This document shows positions 19,132 to 27,809 of a stretch of DNA of 64,000 nt, in pieces. This DNA comes from Microcystis aeruginosa FD4. GTDB lineage: Bacteria; Cyanobacteriota; Cyanobacteriia; Cyanobacteriales; Microcystaceae. A program made the position numbers and the translations under genes. The stretch is from assembly GCF_009792235.1 (NCBI RefSeq), contig NZ_CP046973.1, positions 3,286,001 to 3,350,000 on the forward strand, written 5' to 3'. Every line of letters begins with the position of its first letter. Position 1 is the first letter of the stretch. Under the pieces are notes generated by a model. The model was not told the DNA's origin. It saw only the letters and a program-made list of their open reading frames with translations, and did not search any database.

Positions 19132-19863
19132 TTATGCTCCTAAATAAGCCGCTAATTCTTCCGAACCGCCAATTAATTGGCCGTCAATGAAGACTTGTGG
19201 GGTGGTAGTATTGCCACTCATGGCCCGCAGAGAACGACTGGTGGCATCGCGTCCGAGGATAATTTCTTCGTATTGTAGGCTTTTTTCTTCTAACATTTTC
19301 TTAGCCCGGAGGCAGTAGGGACAACCCACTTTCGAGAAAAGAGAGACTAAAGGCGGTTTTTTGGCGGATGGGTTGATGTAGTGTAACATCGTTTCTGCAT
19401 CGGAGACTTGGAAAGGATCTCCCGGTTCTTCCGGTTCGATGAACATTTTCTCGATAACACCATCTTTGACTAGCATCGAATAGCGCCAAGAACGTTTACC
19501 GAAACCTAAGTCAGCTTTATCGACTAACATCCCCATTCCTGCGCTAAATTCGCCGTTACCGTCGGGAATCAAGACGACATTATCACATTCTTGGTCTTTT
19601 GCCCACTCGTTCATGACAAAGGTATCATTCACCGACAAGCAAACAATAGCATCTACGCCATTTTCCCGAAAAACTGGGGCTAATTCGTTATATCCGGGTA
19701 AATGAGAGGTGGAACAGGTGGGAGTGAATGCCCCGGGTAAGGCAAAAAGAACAACGGTTTTTCCTTTGAATAATTCCTCGCTGGTGATGTTCACCCATTG
19801 ATTATTTTGACGTACGGGAAAGGTGACATCGGGAACTCTCTGCCCTTCTCGGTTTGGTAGCAT
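19132..19863 (-). CDS. Peroxiredoxin-5/glutaredoxin hybrid protein
   Basis: This is a 243-residue natural fusion. The N-terminal domain is a Prx5-type peroxiredoxin with the peroxidatic cysteine at residue 50 in PGAFTPTCST. The C-terminal domain is a glutaredoxin with the redox pair CPYC at 181-184 and the TTPQVFIDGQLIGG glutathione-binding region. The enzyme reduces peroxides using glutathione, the attached glutaredoxin recycling the peroxidase. ATG at 19863 is chosen because AGGAG sits nine bases upstream (19873-19877); a TTG at 19872 would abut the ribosome-binding site. Two symmetrical motifs upstream (19892-19940) may be operators. Confidence 0.93.
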   Translation of the reverse strand: MLPNREGQRVPDVTFPVRQNNQWVNITSEELFKGKTVVLFALPGAFTPTCSTSHLPGYNELAPVFRENGVDAIVCLSVNDTFVMNEWAKDQECDNVVLIPDGNGEFSAGMGMLVDKADLGFGKRSWRYSMLVKDGVIEKMFIEPEEPGDPFQVSDAETMLHYINPSAKKPPLVSLFSKVGCPYCLRAKKMLEEKSLQYEEIILGRDATSRSLRAMSGNTTTPQVFIDGQLIGGSEELAAYLGA

Positions 19864-19891
19864 AATCGTCAACTCCTAATTGCTAAGTCAT

Positions 19892-19940
19892 ACTCATTTC
19901 GAGTTTGTCTAAACTAAGTGTACTCATAACGACTATGAGT
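19892..19940. promoter_or_regulatory. Pair of dyads upstream of the peroxiredoxin gene, possible operator
   Basis: ACTCATA-N5-TATGAGT at 19922-19940 is a perfect 7-bp dyad. A weaker related dyad, ACTC-N5-GAGT, lies at 19892-19904. They sit 29-77 bp upstream of the start, where an oxidative-stress regulator could bind. The regulator is not identified. Confidence 0.4.
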
Positions 19941-20018
19941 TGTCAACAAGTATTTATACTTAAATTAGTGATCAGTTATCAGTGAATAGTATTAAGTGGC
20001 AAGTTCGGAGCCTTCTTT

Positions 20019-20106
20019 TCACTGATTACTTTTTATTGTTTACTGAAAGGGAAATTGCTGTTGTCTTTTCACTGATTACTGGTTACTGTTTACTGATAAC
20101 TGAAAA
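20019..20106. repeat. Direct repeats of CTTTTCACTGATTACT ahead of uppP
   Basis: The 16-mer occurs twice (about 20018 and 20066), followed by variants of ACTGATAACTG, with an inverted form near 19970. This is the simple repeat type common between cyanobacterial genes, with no specific function seen. Confidence 0.5.
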
Positions 20107-20134
20107 AAGCTCCCAACCCCTTTTTTACTGAAAA

Positions 20135-21085
20135 ATGATGTTTTCCTTCCTGAAAAAAAGCTATAAATGGCTAGGAATAGCGATAATAACGGTGATTTTG
20201 GCGATTACACCCGCTGCCATTGCCCAATCAACCACGAACAGGATTCCTATCGCCAAAATTGACTGGTTACAGGCGATTTTGTTGGGATTTGTGCAGGGAG
20301 TGACGGAATTTTTGCCGATTAGTAGTACCGCTCATTTAAAAGCGATTCCCGTCTTTTTGGGTTGGGGAGATCCCGGTGTCACCTATACAGCAGTGATTCA
20401 ATTGGGCAGTATTGCGGCGGTATTGTCCTATTTTTGGCAGGATTTAAGGCAAATATCCACGGGAATGGTGAAAGCGGTGGCTAGTTCCGATTATCGTTCC
20501 CAGGATTTTCGTTTAGCCGTGGGGATTATCCTAGGCACAATTCCGATCGTTTTCTTCGGTTTGTTAATGAAACTTTTCATTCCCGATTTAGATAATTCCC
20601 CCCTGAGAAGCATGACAGCGATCGCCTGTGCCTCCATAGTCATGTCTTTACTCTTAGGTACGGCCGAAAAAATCGGGAAACATAAACGCAGTTTCGAGAC
20701 TTTGCGACAAAAAGACGGGGTTTTAATGGGATTAGCCCAAGCTTTAGCCCTAATACCGGGGGTATCTCGTTCTGGGTCCACCTTAACTGCCGGGTTATTC
20801 ATGGGTTTAGAAAGGGCAGTAGCGGCGCGATTTTCCTTTCTGTTGGGGATTCCGGCGATAACTTTAGCCGGTTTAGTGGAATTTAAAGGCGTTCTCGACC
20901 AGATTAACACCAGTGAATTAATTCCCCTGGGTATTGGGGTAATTTCCTCGGCGATATTTTCCTATCTTTCGATCGCCTGGTTATTAGATTATCTCAAAAA
21001 ACAGAGTACCTGGGTTTTCGTCTGGTATCGTCTCTTTTTCGGGGTTACTATCCTGATTGGTGTGGCCTGGGGGCGTTTTTCCTGA
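20135..21085 (+). CDS. uppP: Undecaprenyl-diphosphatase
   Basis: UppP (BacA) removes a phosphate from undecaprenyl diphosphate to recycle the lipid carrier for peptidoglycan and other glycans. The 316-residue membrane protein has both family signatures: GFVQGVTEFLPISSTAHL (about residues 51-68) with the catalytic Glu and Ser residues, and PGVSRSGSTLTAGL (about 208-221) with the Arg. An N-terminal hydrophobic segment ending in AIAQ looks like an extra signal or membrane helix, a common extension in cyanobacteria. It is monocistronic, with no partner gene close by. Confidence 0.93.
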   Translation: MMFSFLKKSYKWLGIAIITVILAITPAAIAQSTTNRIPIAKIDWLQAILLGFVQGVTEFLPISSTAHLKAIPVFLGWGDPGVTYTAVIQLGSIAAVLSYFWQDLRQISTGMVKAVASSDYRSQDFRLAVGIILGTIPIVFFGLLMKLFIPDLDNSPLRSMTAIACASIVMSLLLGTAEKIGKHKRSFETLRQKDGVLMGLAQALALIPGVSRSGSTLTAGLFMGLERAVAARFSFLLGIPAITLAGLVEFKGVLDQINTSELIPLGIGVISSAIFSYLSIAWLLDYLKKQSTWVFVWYRLFFGVTILIGVAWGRFS

Positions 21086-21137
21086 CCTTTTGGCATTCTA
21101 ATTAGGGTTTGCGGCAAAAAGTTTGTTGGTGGGGACA

Positions 21138-21180
21138 GGGTGTGGGGTGTGGGGTGTGGGGTGTGGGGTGTGGGGTGTAG
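21138..21180 (+). repeat. Heptamer tandem repeat GTGTGGG
   Basis: About five consecutive copies of GGTGTGG lie downstream of uppP. This is a typical short tandemly repeated (STRR) block of cyanobacterial intergenic DNA. Confidence 0.85.
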
Positions 21181-21441
21181 GTTTTTACAGATTTTCATCT
21201 GGTCAATTACCTAATTTTCAGGGAAAAAGTACCTGAATTTTCCCCCAGATCACTCCCATATCTGGCACTTTTTGATTGACAAAAAGTCTAAAAGCCTTAC
21301 CCAACAAGGGTTTTAGCTTCATTCAGCAAACCCTATATAAAGGTTTCATCCCTTATAACCCCCGTCCATTGCATAACACAAACCGAAGAACCCGGATCAT
21401 TAAGCTCAATCATCATCGATTCTTGAGCTGCCGATCGGGCC

Positions 21442-21547
21442 ATAAGTAGTCGTGCAAAATTAATTTCCTAGTGAAGATAGGCAAGAGGCAAGAGGCAAGA
21501 GGCAAGAGGTGGTTAGATATGTGTAATTAATTTTGCTTAGGTACTTA
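21442..21547. mobile_element. MITE-like element A, copy 1 (106 bp)
   Basis: The ends TAAGTAG and GTACTTA are inverted, and the similarity extends through GCAAAATTAATT on both sides. The same sequence with the same ends lies at 30910-31002. Copy 1 carries four tandem GCAAGAG units where copy 2 has one. There is no coding capacity. Confidence 0.8.
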
Positions 21548-21676
21548 ATATTAACTCTTGATCGCATTTTTATTCTATCCTAATTATCGAGGGAAAAACT
21601 GCTAAAGGCGGTCTTCATTGGCGATATTAAGAGTTTTCTGATCAAGAGGACGTTTTTCTATCCGAGAGATTGATGT

Positions 21677-21702
21677 GACAGATAGTCCGTAGATTTATCG
21701 TC
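21677..21702. promoter_or_regulatory. C-box operator of the restriction-modification controller
   Basis: Two tandem imperfect palindromes, GACAGATAGTC (21677-21687) and GATTTATCGTC (21692-21702), start 15 bp apart and are separated by CGTA. This matches the known architecture of C-protein operators (GAC-N5-GTC repeats joined by a short spacer). It ends 24 bp before the controller start and should set timed expression of C and R. Confidence 0.8.
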
Positions 21703-21725
21703 CACTAAGAACGATTATAGACTTT

Positions 21726-21974
21726 ATGGAAAAATCAAAAGCAGTAATTTTAAGGGTATTGGGGTTAATGATCCGAGAGCATAGAGCAGCTTTAGGCATA
21801 TCACAAGAAGAACTAGGGCTACGTTGCCATCTTGATCGTACCTATATATCTGGACTAGAGCGAGGAGTAAGAAATCCTTCTCTTACCGCGCTTGTCACTC
21901 TGGCGAAGGGATTAAACATAACTGTATCCCAATTACTGGAAAATTTAGAGATAGAAATAGAGAAACCGGAATGA
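21726..21974 (+). CDS. Restriction-modification controller protein (C protein)
   Basis: The 82-residue XRE-type helix-turn-helix protein reads IREHRAALGISQEELGLRCH, then LDRTYISGLERGVRNPSLTA, the standard C-protein fold (dimer, five helices). Such proteins activate their own C-R operon after entry into a new host and delay nuclease production until methylation is complete. The stop overlaps the start of the nuclease gene by four bases (ATGA), so the two are translationally coupled. A C-box lies just upstream and a second one precedes the methyltransferase gene. Confidence 0.88.
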   Translation: MEKSKAVILRVLGLMIREHRAALGISQEELGLRCHLDRTYISGLERGVRNPSLTALVTLAKGLNITVSQLLENLEIEIEKPE

Positions 21975-22696
21975 GTTCTGATTTAGTAGAAGCTCTAAAA
22001 GCAAAGTTTAAAAAGGGTTCATCACAGTACAAAGTCTTCGAGTTATTATCAGATCGAGCTTGGCATTGTCGTACCTGTGAAGGGAAAAAAATAGCATCGG
22101 AGCAATATGCTGGTGGCGTTGGTATCCAAGGATTAGAGCGTGGAAATAGGAGCGGTCGCCAGGGGCTAGTAATAGAAACAAAACGGGAATACTGTCCAAT
22201 TTGTCAGAAAACAACAACTTGGGATCGATGGACTGGAGAAATGCGAGCGGCGAATGCCTCCGCCAACATACCGCCTCAATTAGTAACTAGAATTTTGGAG
22301 TTTTATCGATATAAAGATGTGATTGAAAACAGAACCAGACAGTCACATGAACTGGTTATTGACCATCGTTTTCCTATGGAACGTTGGGGGATAAGTGAAC
22401 CAAGTCATGATGTCAATATGAGTGTAGCTGAGATCAGAAACAAGTTTCAACTTCTCAAAAAAGATAGTGCGGGAAATCATAATTTATTAAAGTCAAGAAG
22501 TTGTGAAAAATGTATTAAAACTGGTCAGCGAGGAACACCAATGGATATCAGATTTTGGTATTCTGGTGGAGAGAACTGGCCGGAAAATATTCCTCAATCT
22601 GGAGCAGAAGCAGAACAGGGCTGTGTAGGTTGTGGTTGGTATGATTTTGAAACATGGCGTAATTCTCTTAATATCAAATTAGCTGAAGAGCGGTGA
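21971..22696 (+). CDS. Probable type II restriction endonuclease, HNH-like with zinc knuckles
   Basis: The role is inferred from position between C and M genes. The 241-residue protein has four CxxC-type pairs: HCRTC near the N-terminus, CPIC about 45 residues later, SCEKC and CVGCGW near the C-terminus, consistent with structural zinc sites. A beta-beta-alpha-metal (HNH-like) centre is plausible in ELVIDHRFPMERWG followed by NHNLLKSRSCEKC. It would cut the unmethylated site protected by the neighbouring cytosine methyltransferase. The recognition sequence cannot be read from the protein. It converges with the methyltransferase gene, the two stops being one base apart. Confidence 0.75.
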   Translation: MSSDLVEALKAKFKKGSSQYKVFELLSDRAWHCRTCEGKKIASEQYAGGVGIQGLERGNRSGRQGLVIETKREYCPICQKTTTWDRWTGEMRAANASANIPPQLVTRILEFYRYKDVIENRTRQSHELVIDHRFPMERWGISEPSHDVNMSVAEIRNKFQLLKKDSAGNHNLLKSRSCEKCIKTGQRGTPMDIRFWYSGGENWPENIPQSGAEAEQGCVGCGWYDFETWRNSLNIKLAEER

Positions 22697-22697
22697 T

Positions 22698-23861
22698 TTA
22701 TCTTGCCAAATCTTCAATATTTTTATTACCTGTAGCTATGAGATTTAAGTAGGGAATAAGAGCATAGCCAATACACTCTGCCAAACGTGGAGGTACGGCA
22801 TTTCCAATTTGCCACATCGCTTTTTTCATTGTTCCTTCAAAAATAAAGGAATCGGGAAAAGTTTGTAATCTAGCCATTTCTCTGGCTGAAATAACCCGAT
22901 TTAAATAGGGATGGATATGAGTACCGCCATGATTTTCTTTAATTGTCATACTTGGCTTACCCCGATACTGTCGTTTGAAGGCATCAACATAAGTTTCATA
23001 CAAGGAACCACCGGGAGGAACTTGAGCTATTCTGGCCATATATTCGGGGGAGTGACGAGTCCATTCGTGATTGATACTGGGAAGAGGTTCATAAGCAGGT
23101 AAATCGGAGATAGCTGCTTCAATCGGTTGGTATTTCTCCGGTACTAATTGAGGACTTGGATAAGGATTTGGCAGCCCAAATCTATTGGCTATAAAAATAG
23201 CTCTTGGTCTTATTTGAGGAACGCCATAGGCGGCAGATTCAAGAATTGCTATTGAAATATTTCTATAGCCAATACTTTGAAAAGCTTCCAGAATATTTTG
23301 CTTAATTTCTCCTTTTTTTATTGTTAGAATACCGGGTACATTCTCCATGACAACATACCAAGGATTTACTTCAGCCACAATGCGAATAAATTCTTTAAAC
23401 AGATGATTCCTCGGATCATTAGCATCTCGTTTTCCAGCCACAGAAAATCCTTGGCATGGCGGACCACCCACCACAAGATGAATGAATGGATTGTCAATTT
23501 TGTCCAACCATTCTTGAGTATTAAAATCATGGATATCACCGCAGAAATGATGACAATTAGGAAAATTATTTTGATGGGTTGCTGAGGCGATCGGGCTAAT
23601 TTCTGCACTGGCTACAGGGTTAAAACCTGCTTGCAATAAACCTTGGGTTATACCGCCCGCACCGGAGAATAGATCGATAAAATTATAGCTATTGAGAGGC
23701 TTAAGCGGAACGTTAACATCGACCAGGACTTGATAGGGATCACGCTTTACCGTTGCTAGTTCGCGCTGAATTCTTTCGTAACGACCTAACTTGGCTTTTT
23801 TCTGTTTGCTTACCGCCTGACGTGGTTGATTATCTGGAAATAATGACAATTGCAAATCCAT
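22698..23861 (-). CDS. DNA (cytosine-5) methyltransferase
   Basis: The 387-residue m5C methyltransferase has the conserved motifs in order: I (FIDLFSGAGGITQGL, residues 61-75), IV with the catalytic Cys (GGPPCQGFS, Cys136), VI (MENV, 172-175), VIII (PQIRPRAIFIA), then a variable target-recognition region, and IX-X (SAREMARLQTFPDSF, QIGNAVPP). It protects host DNA from the neighbouring endonuclease. ATG at 23861 is chosen: the longer frame to 23921 would place the C-box inside the gene. The upstream single C-box (23898-23908) suggests repression by the controller protein. Confidence 0.93.
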   Translation of the reverse strand: MDLQLSLFPDNQPRQAVSKQKKAKLGRYERIQRELATVKRDPYQVLVDVNVPLKPLNSYNFIDLFSGAGGITQGLLQAGFNPVASAEISPIASATHQNNFPNCHHFCGDIHDFNTQEWLDKIDNPFIHLVVGGPPCQGFSVAGKRDANDPRNHLFKEFIRIVAEVNPWYVVMENVPGILTIKKGEIKQNILEAFQSIGYRNISIAILESAAYGVPQIRPRAIFIANRFGLPNPYPSPQLVPEKYQPIEAAISDLPAYEPLPSINHEWTRHSPEYMARIAQVPPGGSLYETYVDAFKRQYRGKPSMTIKENHGGTHIHPYLNRVISAREMARLQTFPDSFIFEGTMKKAMWQIGNAVPPRLAECIGYALIPYLNLIATGNKNIEDLAR

Positions 23862-23897
23862 TACTTTAAGAACAAATGGCCTACATGACAATATTGT

Positions 23898-23908
23898 GAC
23901 AGATAGTC
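23898..23908. promoter_or_regulatory. C-box copy upstream of the methyltransferase gene
   Basis: GACAGATAGTC is identical to the first half of the controller operator, as is the preceding TGT; the identity runs TGTGACAGATAGTCC. It sits 37 bp upstream of the methyltransferase ATG, where bound controller would overlap the promoter. Confidence 0.7.
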
Positions 23909-24116
23909 CACAGAGTGTCAAGATCGGGCCGGAATGAGGGAAAAGACCTTCAGCAAAAGTTTGAGCGCTGCCTCAAAACCCCAAAAAAGGCAGATTTTAT
24001 GGTAGAATAGTCGTACAAATGGGCATATTCTGCACATCAAAAGGGTAAAAGCCCGATTTTTAGCGAATTTACTCACAAAAACGCTTTTTTGCCTTGTTAT
24101 TGGAGTTAACCCCCCT

Positions 24117-26669
24117 ATGACCGCCGCCCAGGATCATATCGTCCCCACAGACTTAAGCAATGAAATGTCCCGTTCCTACCTAGAATACGCCATGAGCGTC
24201 ATCGTTGGGCGCGCCTTACCCGACGCTAGGGACGGACTGAAACCCGTACACCGGCGCATTCTTTATGCGATGTACGAACTAGGATTAACCCCCGATCGCC
24301 CCTTCCGGAAATGCGCTAGAGTCGTCGGGGAAGTATTAGGAAAATACCATCCCCACGGGGATACTGCCGTTTACGATGCTCTCGTCCGCATGGCCCAGGA
24401 TTTCTCCATGCGCGATCCCCTGATTAACGGTCATGGTAACTTCGGATCGATCGATAACGATCCCCCGGCAGCCATGCGTTATACCGAGTGTCGTCTGCAC
24501 ACCCTGGCCACCAACGCCCTACTACAGGATATCGAGTCAGAAACCGTCGATTTCGCCGATAACTTCGATGGTTCCCAACAGGAACCCGTGGTTTTACCCT
24601 CTAGAGTCCCGCAACTGCTAATTAATGGCTCATCGGGTATCGCCGTCGGTATGGCCACCAATATCCCCCCCCACAACCTGGCCGAGATCATCGATGGAAC
24701 CGTTGCCCTCATCCATAACCCCGATCTCACCGATACGGAATTACAGCGTTATATACCGGGGCCGGACTTTCCCACCGGGGGGCATATCCTTGGCAGAGAC
24801 GGTATTCAGGAAGCTTACACCACTGGCCGCGGTTCCATTACCCTGCGGGGAGTCGCCTCCATTGAAACCATCGAACAAAGGGGAAGACCCGATCGAGATG
24901 CTATTATTATCACCGAACTGCCCTATCAAACCAATAAAGCGGCATTAATCGAAAAAATCGCCGATTTGGTCAACGATCGCAAAATAGACGGTATTTCCGA
25001 TGTGCGGGACGAAAGCGATCGCGACGGCATCCGGGTGGTGATCGAACTGAAACGAGATGCCTATCCTCGCGTCGTCCTCAACAATCTCTATAAACAAACG
25101 CCCCTCCAGTCGAATTTTGGGGCGAATATGTTGGCCTTAGTCGATAACGAACCGAGATTACTGACTTTAAGGGAGTTTCTCCGCGTTTTCCTCGATTTTC
25201 GGGTAGAAGTGATCACCCGTCGTACCCGTTATGAACTCCGCAAGGCCGAGGAAAGGGATCATATCCTTCAGGGTTTACTAATTGCCCTCGCTAGTCTCGA
25301 TGCAATCATTGCCCTGATTCGCAGTGCTGCCGATACAGCTACCGCAAAAGAGGGATTAGTGCAGAATTTTGGTCTCTCAGAGGTGCAAGCAGACGCAATC
25401 CTACAAATGCAGCTGCGACGGTTAACCGCCCTAGAATCGGAGAAAATTCAGCAAGAACACGGGGAATTACTGGCAAAAATCAGCGATCTTCAGGATATTT
25501 TAGCCAGAAAAGAACGTATCGACACCATTATTGAGGAAGAACTGCAACAGATCAAAACGATTCACGCTACCCCCCGTCGCACTCATATTGAACAACGGGA
25601 AGGAGAAATCGCCGAAACTGACTTGATTGCTAACGAACAGGCCTTAATTCTCGTCACTGAACAGGGTTACATCAAAAGAATGCCCGTTAATACCTTTGAG
25701 TCCCAAAATCGGGCGACAAGGGGCAAAGCTGGCGCGAAAATGAAAGAAGACGACGGCATCGATCACTTTATCACCTGCCGCGATCACGATAGCGTCCTCT
25801 TTTTCACCGATCGCGGGGTTGTCTATAGTCTCAACGCCTATCATATCCCCACCGGTTCCCGTACCGCTCGCGGAGTTCCGATCGTGCAACTGTTAGAGAT
25901 TCCCAAAGGGGAGAAAATCACCTCGGTGGTGGCAGTCAGCGAGTTCAGCGACGATAATTACCTGATTATGCTCACACAAAAGGGATTTATCAAGAAAACC
26001 GCCCTCGCTGCCTTTAGTAATATTCGATCGAACGGTTTAATCGCCATTTCTCTCGAAGACGGTGATCAACTGCGTTGGGTTCGCTTGGCTAAAGAGGAAG
26101 ATAGCGTCATTATCGGTTCTCGTCAGGGGATGGCAATTCATTTTAAGGCCGATAGTCAACAATTGCGCCCCCTGGGAAGGGCAACTAAGGGCGTAAAATC
26201 GATGAAATTGCGCTCAGGTGACGAATTAATCAGTATGGACATCCTACCTAGTCAAATTGTCGCCCAAATCGCTGAATCTAACCAAGAAGAAACCGAGGAC
26301 GAAAGCGAAGAAATTAACCCCGAAGTGGCTAATAATGGCCCCTGGGTGTTAGCGATTACCATGGCAGGACTAGGAAAACGGGTTCCCGTTACCCTCCTCC
26401 GGCTGCAAAATCGGGCGGGATTAGGAGTCAGAGTGATTAAATTCCGCAAAAAGAACGATAAATTAGCGGCTCTGCACGTTGTTAACCCCAACGAGGAATT
26501 TATGATTATCACCGAACGGGGTATTATTATCCGTCAATCCGTCGATGCTATTACTCCCCAATCGCGATCGGCCGGAGGCATCCGGGTACAAAAACTCGAT
26601 GAGGACGATGCGATCGCTGCTGTCGCCCTAGTTCCCCCTAGTGATGGGGAGGAATCTGAAGATAGTTAG
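24117..26669 (+). CDS. gyrA: DNA gyrase subunit A
   Basis: GyrA forms the DNA breakage-reunion part of gyrase (A2B2), which introduces negative supercoils. The 850-residue protein starts with the conserved NEMSRSYLEYAMSVIVGRAL, has the catalytic Tyr122 in AMRYTECRL, and a C-terminal six-blade beta-pinwheel with the GyrA box region (QNRATRGKAGAKMK). The quinolone-resistance region reads HPHGDTAVYDALV, that is Thr at position 83 and Asp at 87. GGAG lies about 11 bases ahead of the ATG. A CTGCCT...AGGCAG hairpin followed by TTTTAT lies upstream near 23970-24000. Confidence 0.97.
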   Translation: MTAAQDHIVPTDLSNEMSRSYLEYAMSVIVGRALPDARDGLKPVHRRILYAMYELGLTPDRPFRKCARVVGEVLGKYHPHGDTAVYDALVRMAQDFSMRDPLINGHGNFGSIDNDPPAAMRYTECRLHTLATNALLQDIESETVDFADNFDGSQQEPVVLPSRVPQLLINGSSGIAVGMATNIPPHNLAEIIDGTVALIHNPDLTDTELQRYIPGPDFPTGGHILGRDGIQEAYTTGRGSITLRGVASIETIEQRGRPDRDAIIITELPYQTNKAALIEKIADLVNDRKIDGISDVRDESDRDGIRVVIELKRDAYPRVVLNNLYKQTPLQSNFGANMLALVDNEPRLLTLREFLRVFLDFRVEVITRRTRYELRKAEERDHILQGLLIALASLDAIIALIRSAADTATAKEGLVQNFGLSEVQADAILQMQLRRLTALESEKIQQEHGELLAKISDLQDILARKERIDTIIEEELQQIKTIHATPRRTHIEQREGEIAETDLIANEQALILVTEQGYIKRMPVNTFESQNRATRGKAGAKMKEDDGIDHFITCRDHDSVLFFTDRGVVYSLNAYHIPTGSRTARGVPIVQLLEIPKGEKITSVVAVSEFSDDNYLIMLTQKGFIKKTALAAFSNIRSNGLIAISLEDGDQLRWVRLAKEEDSVIIGSRQGMAIHFKADSQQLRPLGRATKGVKSMKLRSGDELISMDILPSQIVAQIAESNQEETEDESEEINPEVANNGPWVLAITMAGLGKRVPVTLLRLQNRAGLGVRVIKFRKKNDKLAALHVVNPNEEFMIITERGIIIRQSVDAITPQSRSAGGIRVQKLDEDDAIAAVALVPPSDGEESEDS

Positions 26670-26698
26670 GGTTTACTGAAAAAGTGACCTGTGGGGTG

Positions 26699-26779
26699 AT
26701 GGGGAAGTGGGGAAGTGGGGAAGTGGGGAAATTGAACTAAAACCCCAAAACCCCAACCCCCAACACCTAAAACCTTCCT
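26699..26779. repeat. STRR block: GGGGAAGT octamers plus a shared flank
   Basis: Three to four GGGGAAGT units are followed by a C-rich tail (TTGAACTAAAACCCC and onward). Octamers and tail recur in opposite orientation at 48218-48470, so the unit is a dispersed element and not only slippage. Confidence 0.85.
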
Positions 26780-26802
26780 GCTGCCTTCGTTAAAATTTGG
26801 GA

Positions 26803-27333
26803 TTAAAACTGGAAAAAGTGCATTAATTGGGAGATTTCCTGAGCTTCTAAGGACAAACGCCCTTTAAAATCCACAATATTCCTAAATAATCCCTGTTCTT
26901 CTCTGTTTTTAATAATGGCAGCTGCCAAATTATCACTGACGAGGGGTAGGGTGGTTAACTGCTCGATCGAGGCGGTGTTAGGATTGATTTTAGGGGGTGC
27001 GAGGGGACTTTCTGGAGTATAATAGGCAAATTCTAGAATCGGTTCCCAAGCTTTCAATCTAGCCACAGGAACACTCAAGGCAGCCGCTAGATCTTCAAGA
27101 CAAAGCAATTCTACCCCCATACCCAGCAATTCCACCAACATCCGCGCTTGATGGATGGATATCCCCGGCAATCGCAGCCAATCATCCACACCCGCTTGAC
27201 TGACATTAATTTTAATGCCCAATTGCGTCGCCATAGCGATCTCATCGAGGGAACGAAAGCGATAATAGGGATCATTGCTAATTTTGGCTTTTAAAGGGTT
27301 AAAAGTGCGTCCTAACCAGTTTTGCGGTGTCAT
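26803..27333 (-). CDS. Helix-hairpin-helix (ComEA-like) protein
   Basis: The 176-residue protein contains two to three helix-hairpin-helix segments: WLRLPGISIHQARMLVEL in the middle and a ComEA-like C-terminus (INPNTASIEQLTTLPLVSDN, followed by LAAAIIKNREEQGLFRNIVD). Such domains bind DNA non-specifically; ComEA family members take part in DNA uptake or repair. This one lacks a signal peptide or membrane anchor, so the role is uncertain. Its ATG overlaps the stop of the upstream TM2 gene (TAATG), so the two are coupled. Confidence 0.75.
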   Translation of the reverse strand: MTPQNWLGRTFNPLKAKISNDPYYRFRSLDEIAMATQLGIKINVSQAGVDDWLRLPGISIHQARMLVELLGMGVELLCLEDLAAALSVPVARLKAWEPILEFAYYTPESPLAPPKINPNTASIEQLTTLPLVSDNLAAAIIKNREEQGLFRNIVDFKGRLSLEAQEISQLMHFFQF

Positions 27334-27728
27334 TATAGTAATTGTCGCCGTTTTTCTTCAAATTCGTACTCAGAAATCAATCCTTCTTGCCGGAGGCGCT
27401 CTAATTCCCTTAAAGCTGCCCCGATCGCCTCTACCTGTTTAGGCTCTAAACTGGGGACAGTGGCAGCAGCGGTGGCAGTGGGAAAATAGTTAGCCAAAAA
27501 TTGGTTATCTTGGATTAAATACCACACCGCATCGATCGCGCAAGCCACCCGGGGAATCGGAGTTTGCCAAAGGAGAAGATAAATAATTCCCCAGAGAGGT
27601 TGACCGAGATAGAATTTATGAATACCGGCGATAGGAAAGGGTAAAGCGAGAATACTACCGATAAAAGCCATAAAAATCGCTAATTTACGGCTTTTGGGCT
27701 TACTTAATAATTTTTCCACCAGAAGCAT
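27333..27728 (-). CDS. TM2-domain membrane protein with SHOCT-like C-terminus
   Basis: The 131-residue protein has two membrane segments (LAIFMAFIGSILALPFPIAG and LWGIIYLLLWQTPIPRVACA) with the TM2 hallmark GIHKFYLGQ between them, then a short C-terminal helix pair LRELERLRQEGLISEYEFEE typical of SHOCT domains. The function of TM2/SHOCT proteins is poorly known. It is the first gene of a two-gene operon with the HhH protein, overlapping by one base. Confidence 0.8.
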   Translation of the reverse strand: MLLVEKLLSKPKSRKLAIFMAFIGSILALPFPIAGIHKFYLGQPLWGIIYLLLWQTPIPRVACAIDAVWYLIQDNQFLANYFPTATAAATVPSLEPKQVEAIGAALRELERLRQEGLISEYEFEEKRRQLL

Positions 27729-27809
27729 GAGACCTGTTCGAGATTGATTTTAGCCTGATCTGAACTTTCTATCCTAAAATACTCTTTGGTTCTAACATAG
27801 GGATAAGCA

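Larger units (their letters stand above)
21086..21725. other. Intergenic region with tandem repeats, a MITE and a C-box
   Basis: From left to right: TAGGGTTTGC (21102-21111) and its inverted match GCAAACCCTA near 21326 could be the ends of a small element of about 230 bp. Inside it (GTGTGGG)n is repeated about five times at 21138-21180. Next come a MITE (21442-21547) and the operator of the restriction-modification operon (21677-21702). No coding frame is seen. Confidence 0.5.

Noticed and set aside
21102..21337. TAGGGTTTGC inverted pair as the ends of a 235-bp mobile element
   Set aside because: Only ten bases match and no second copy is seen in the window, so it is mentioned only as a possibility in the intergenic entry.
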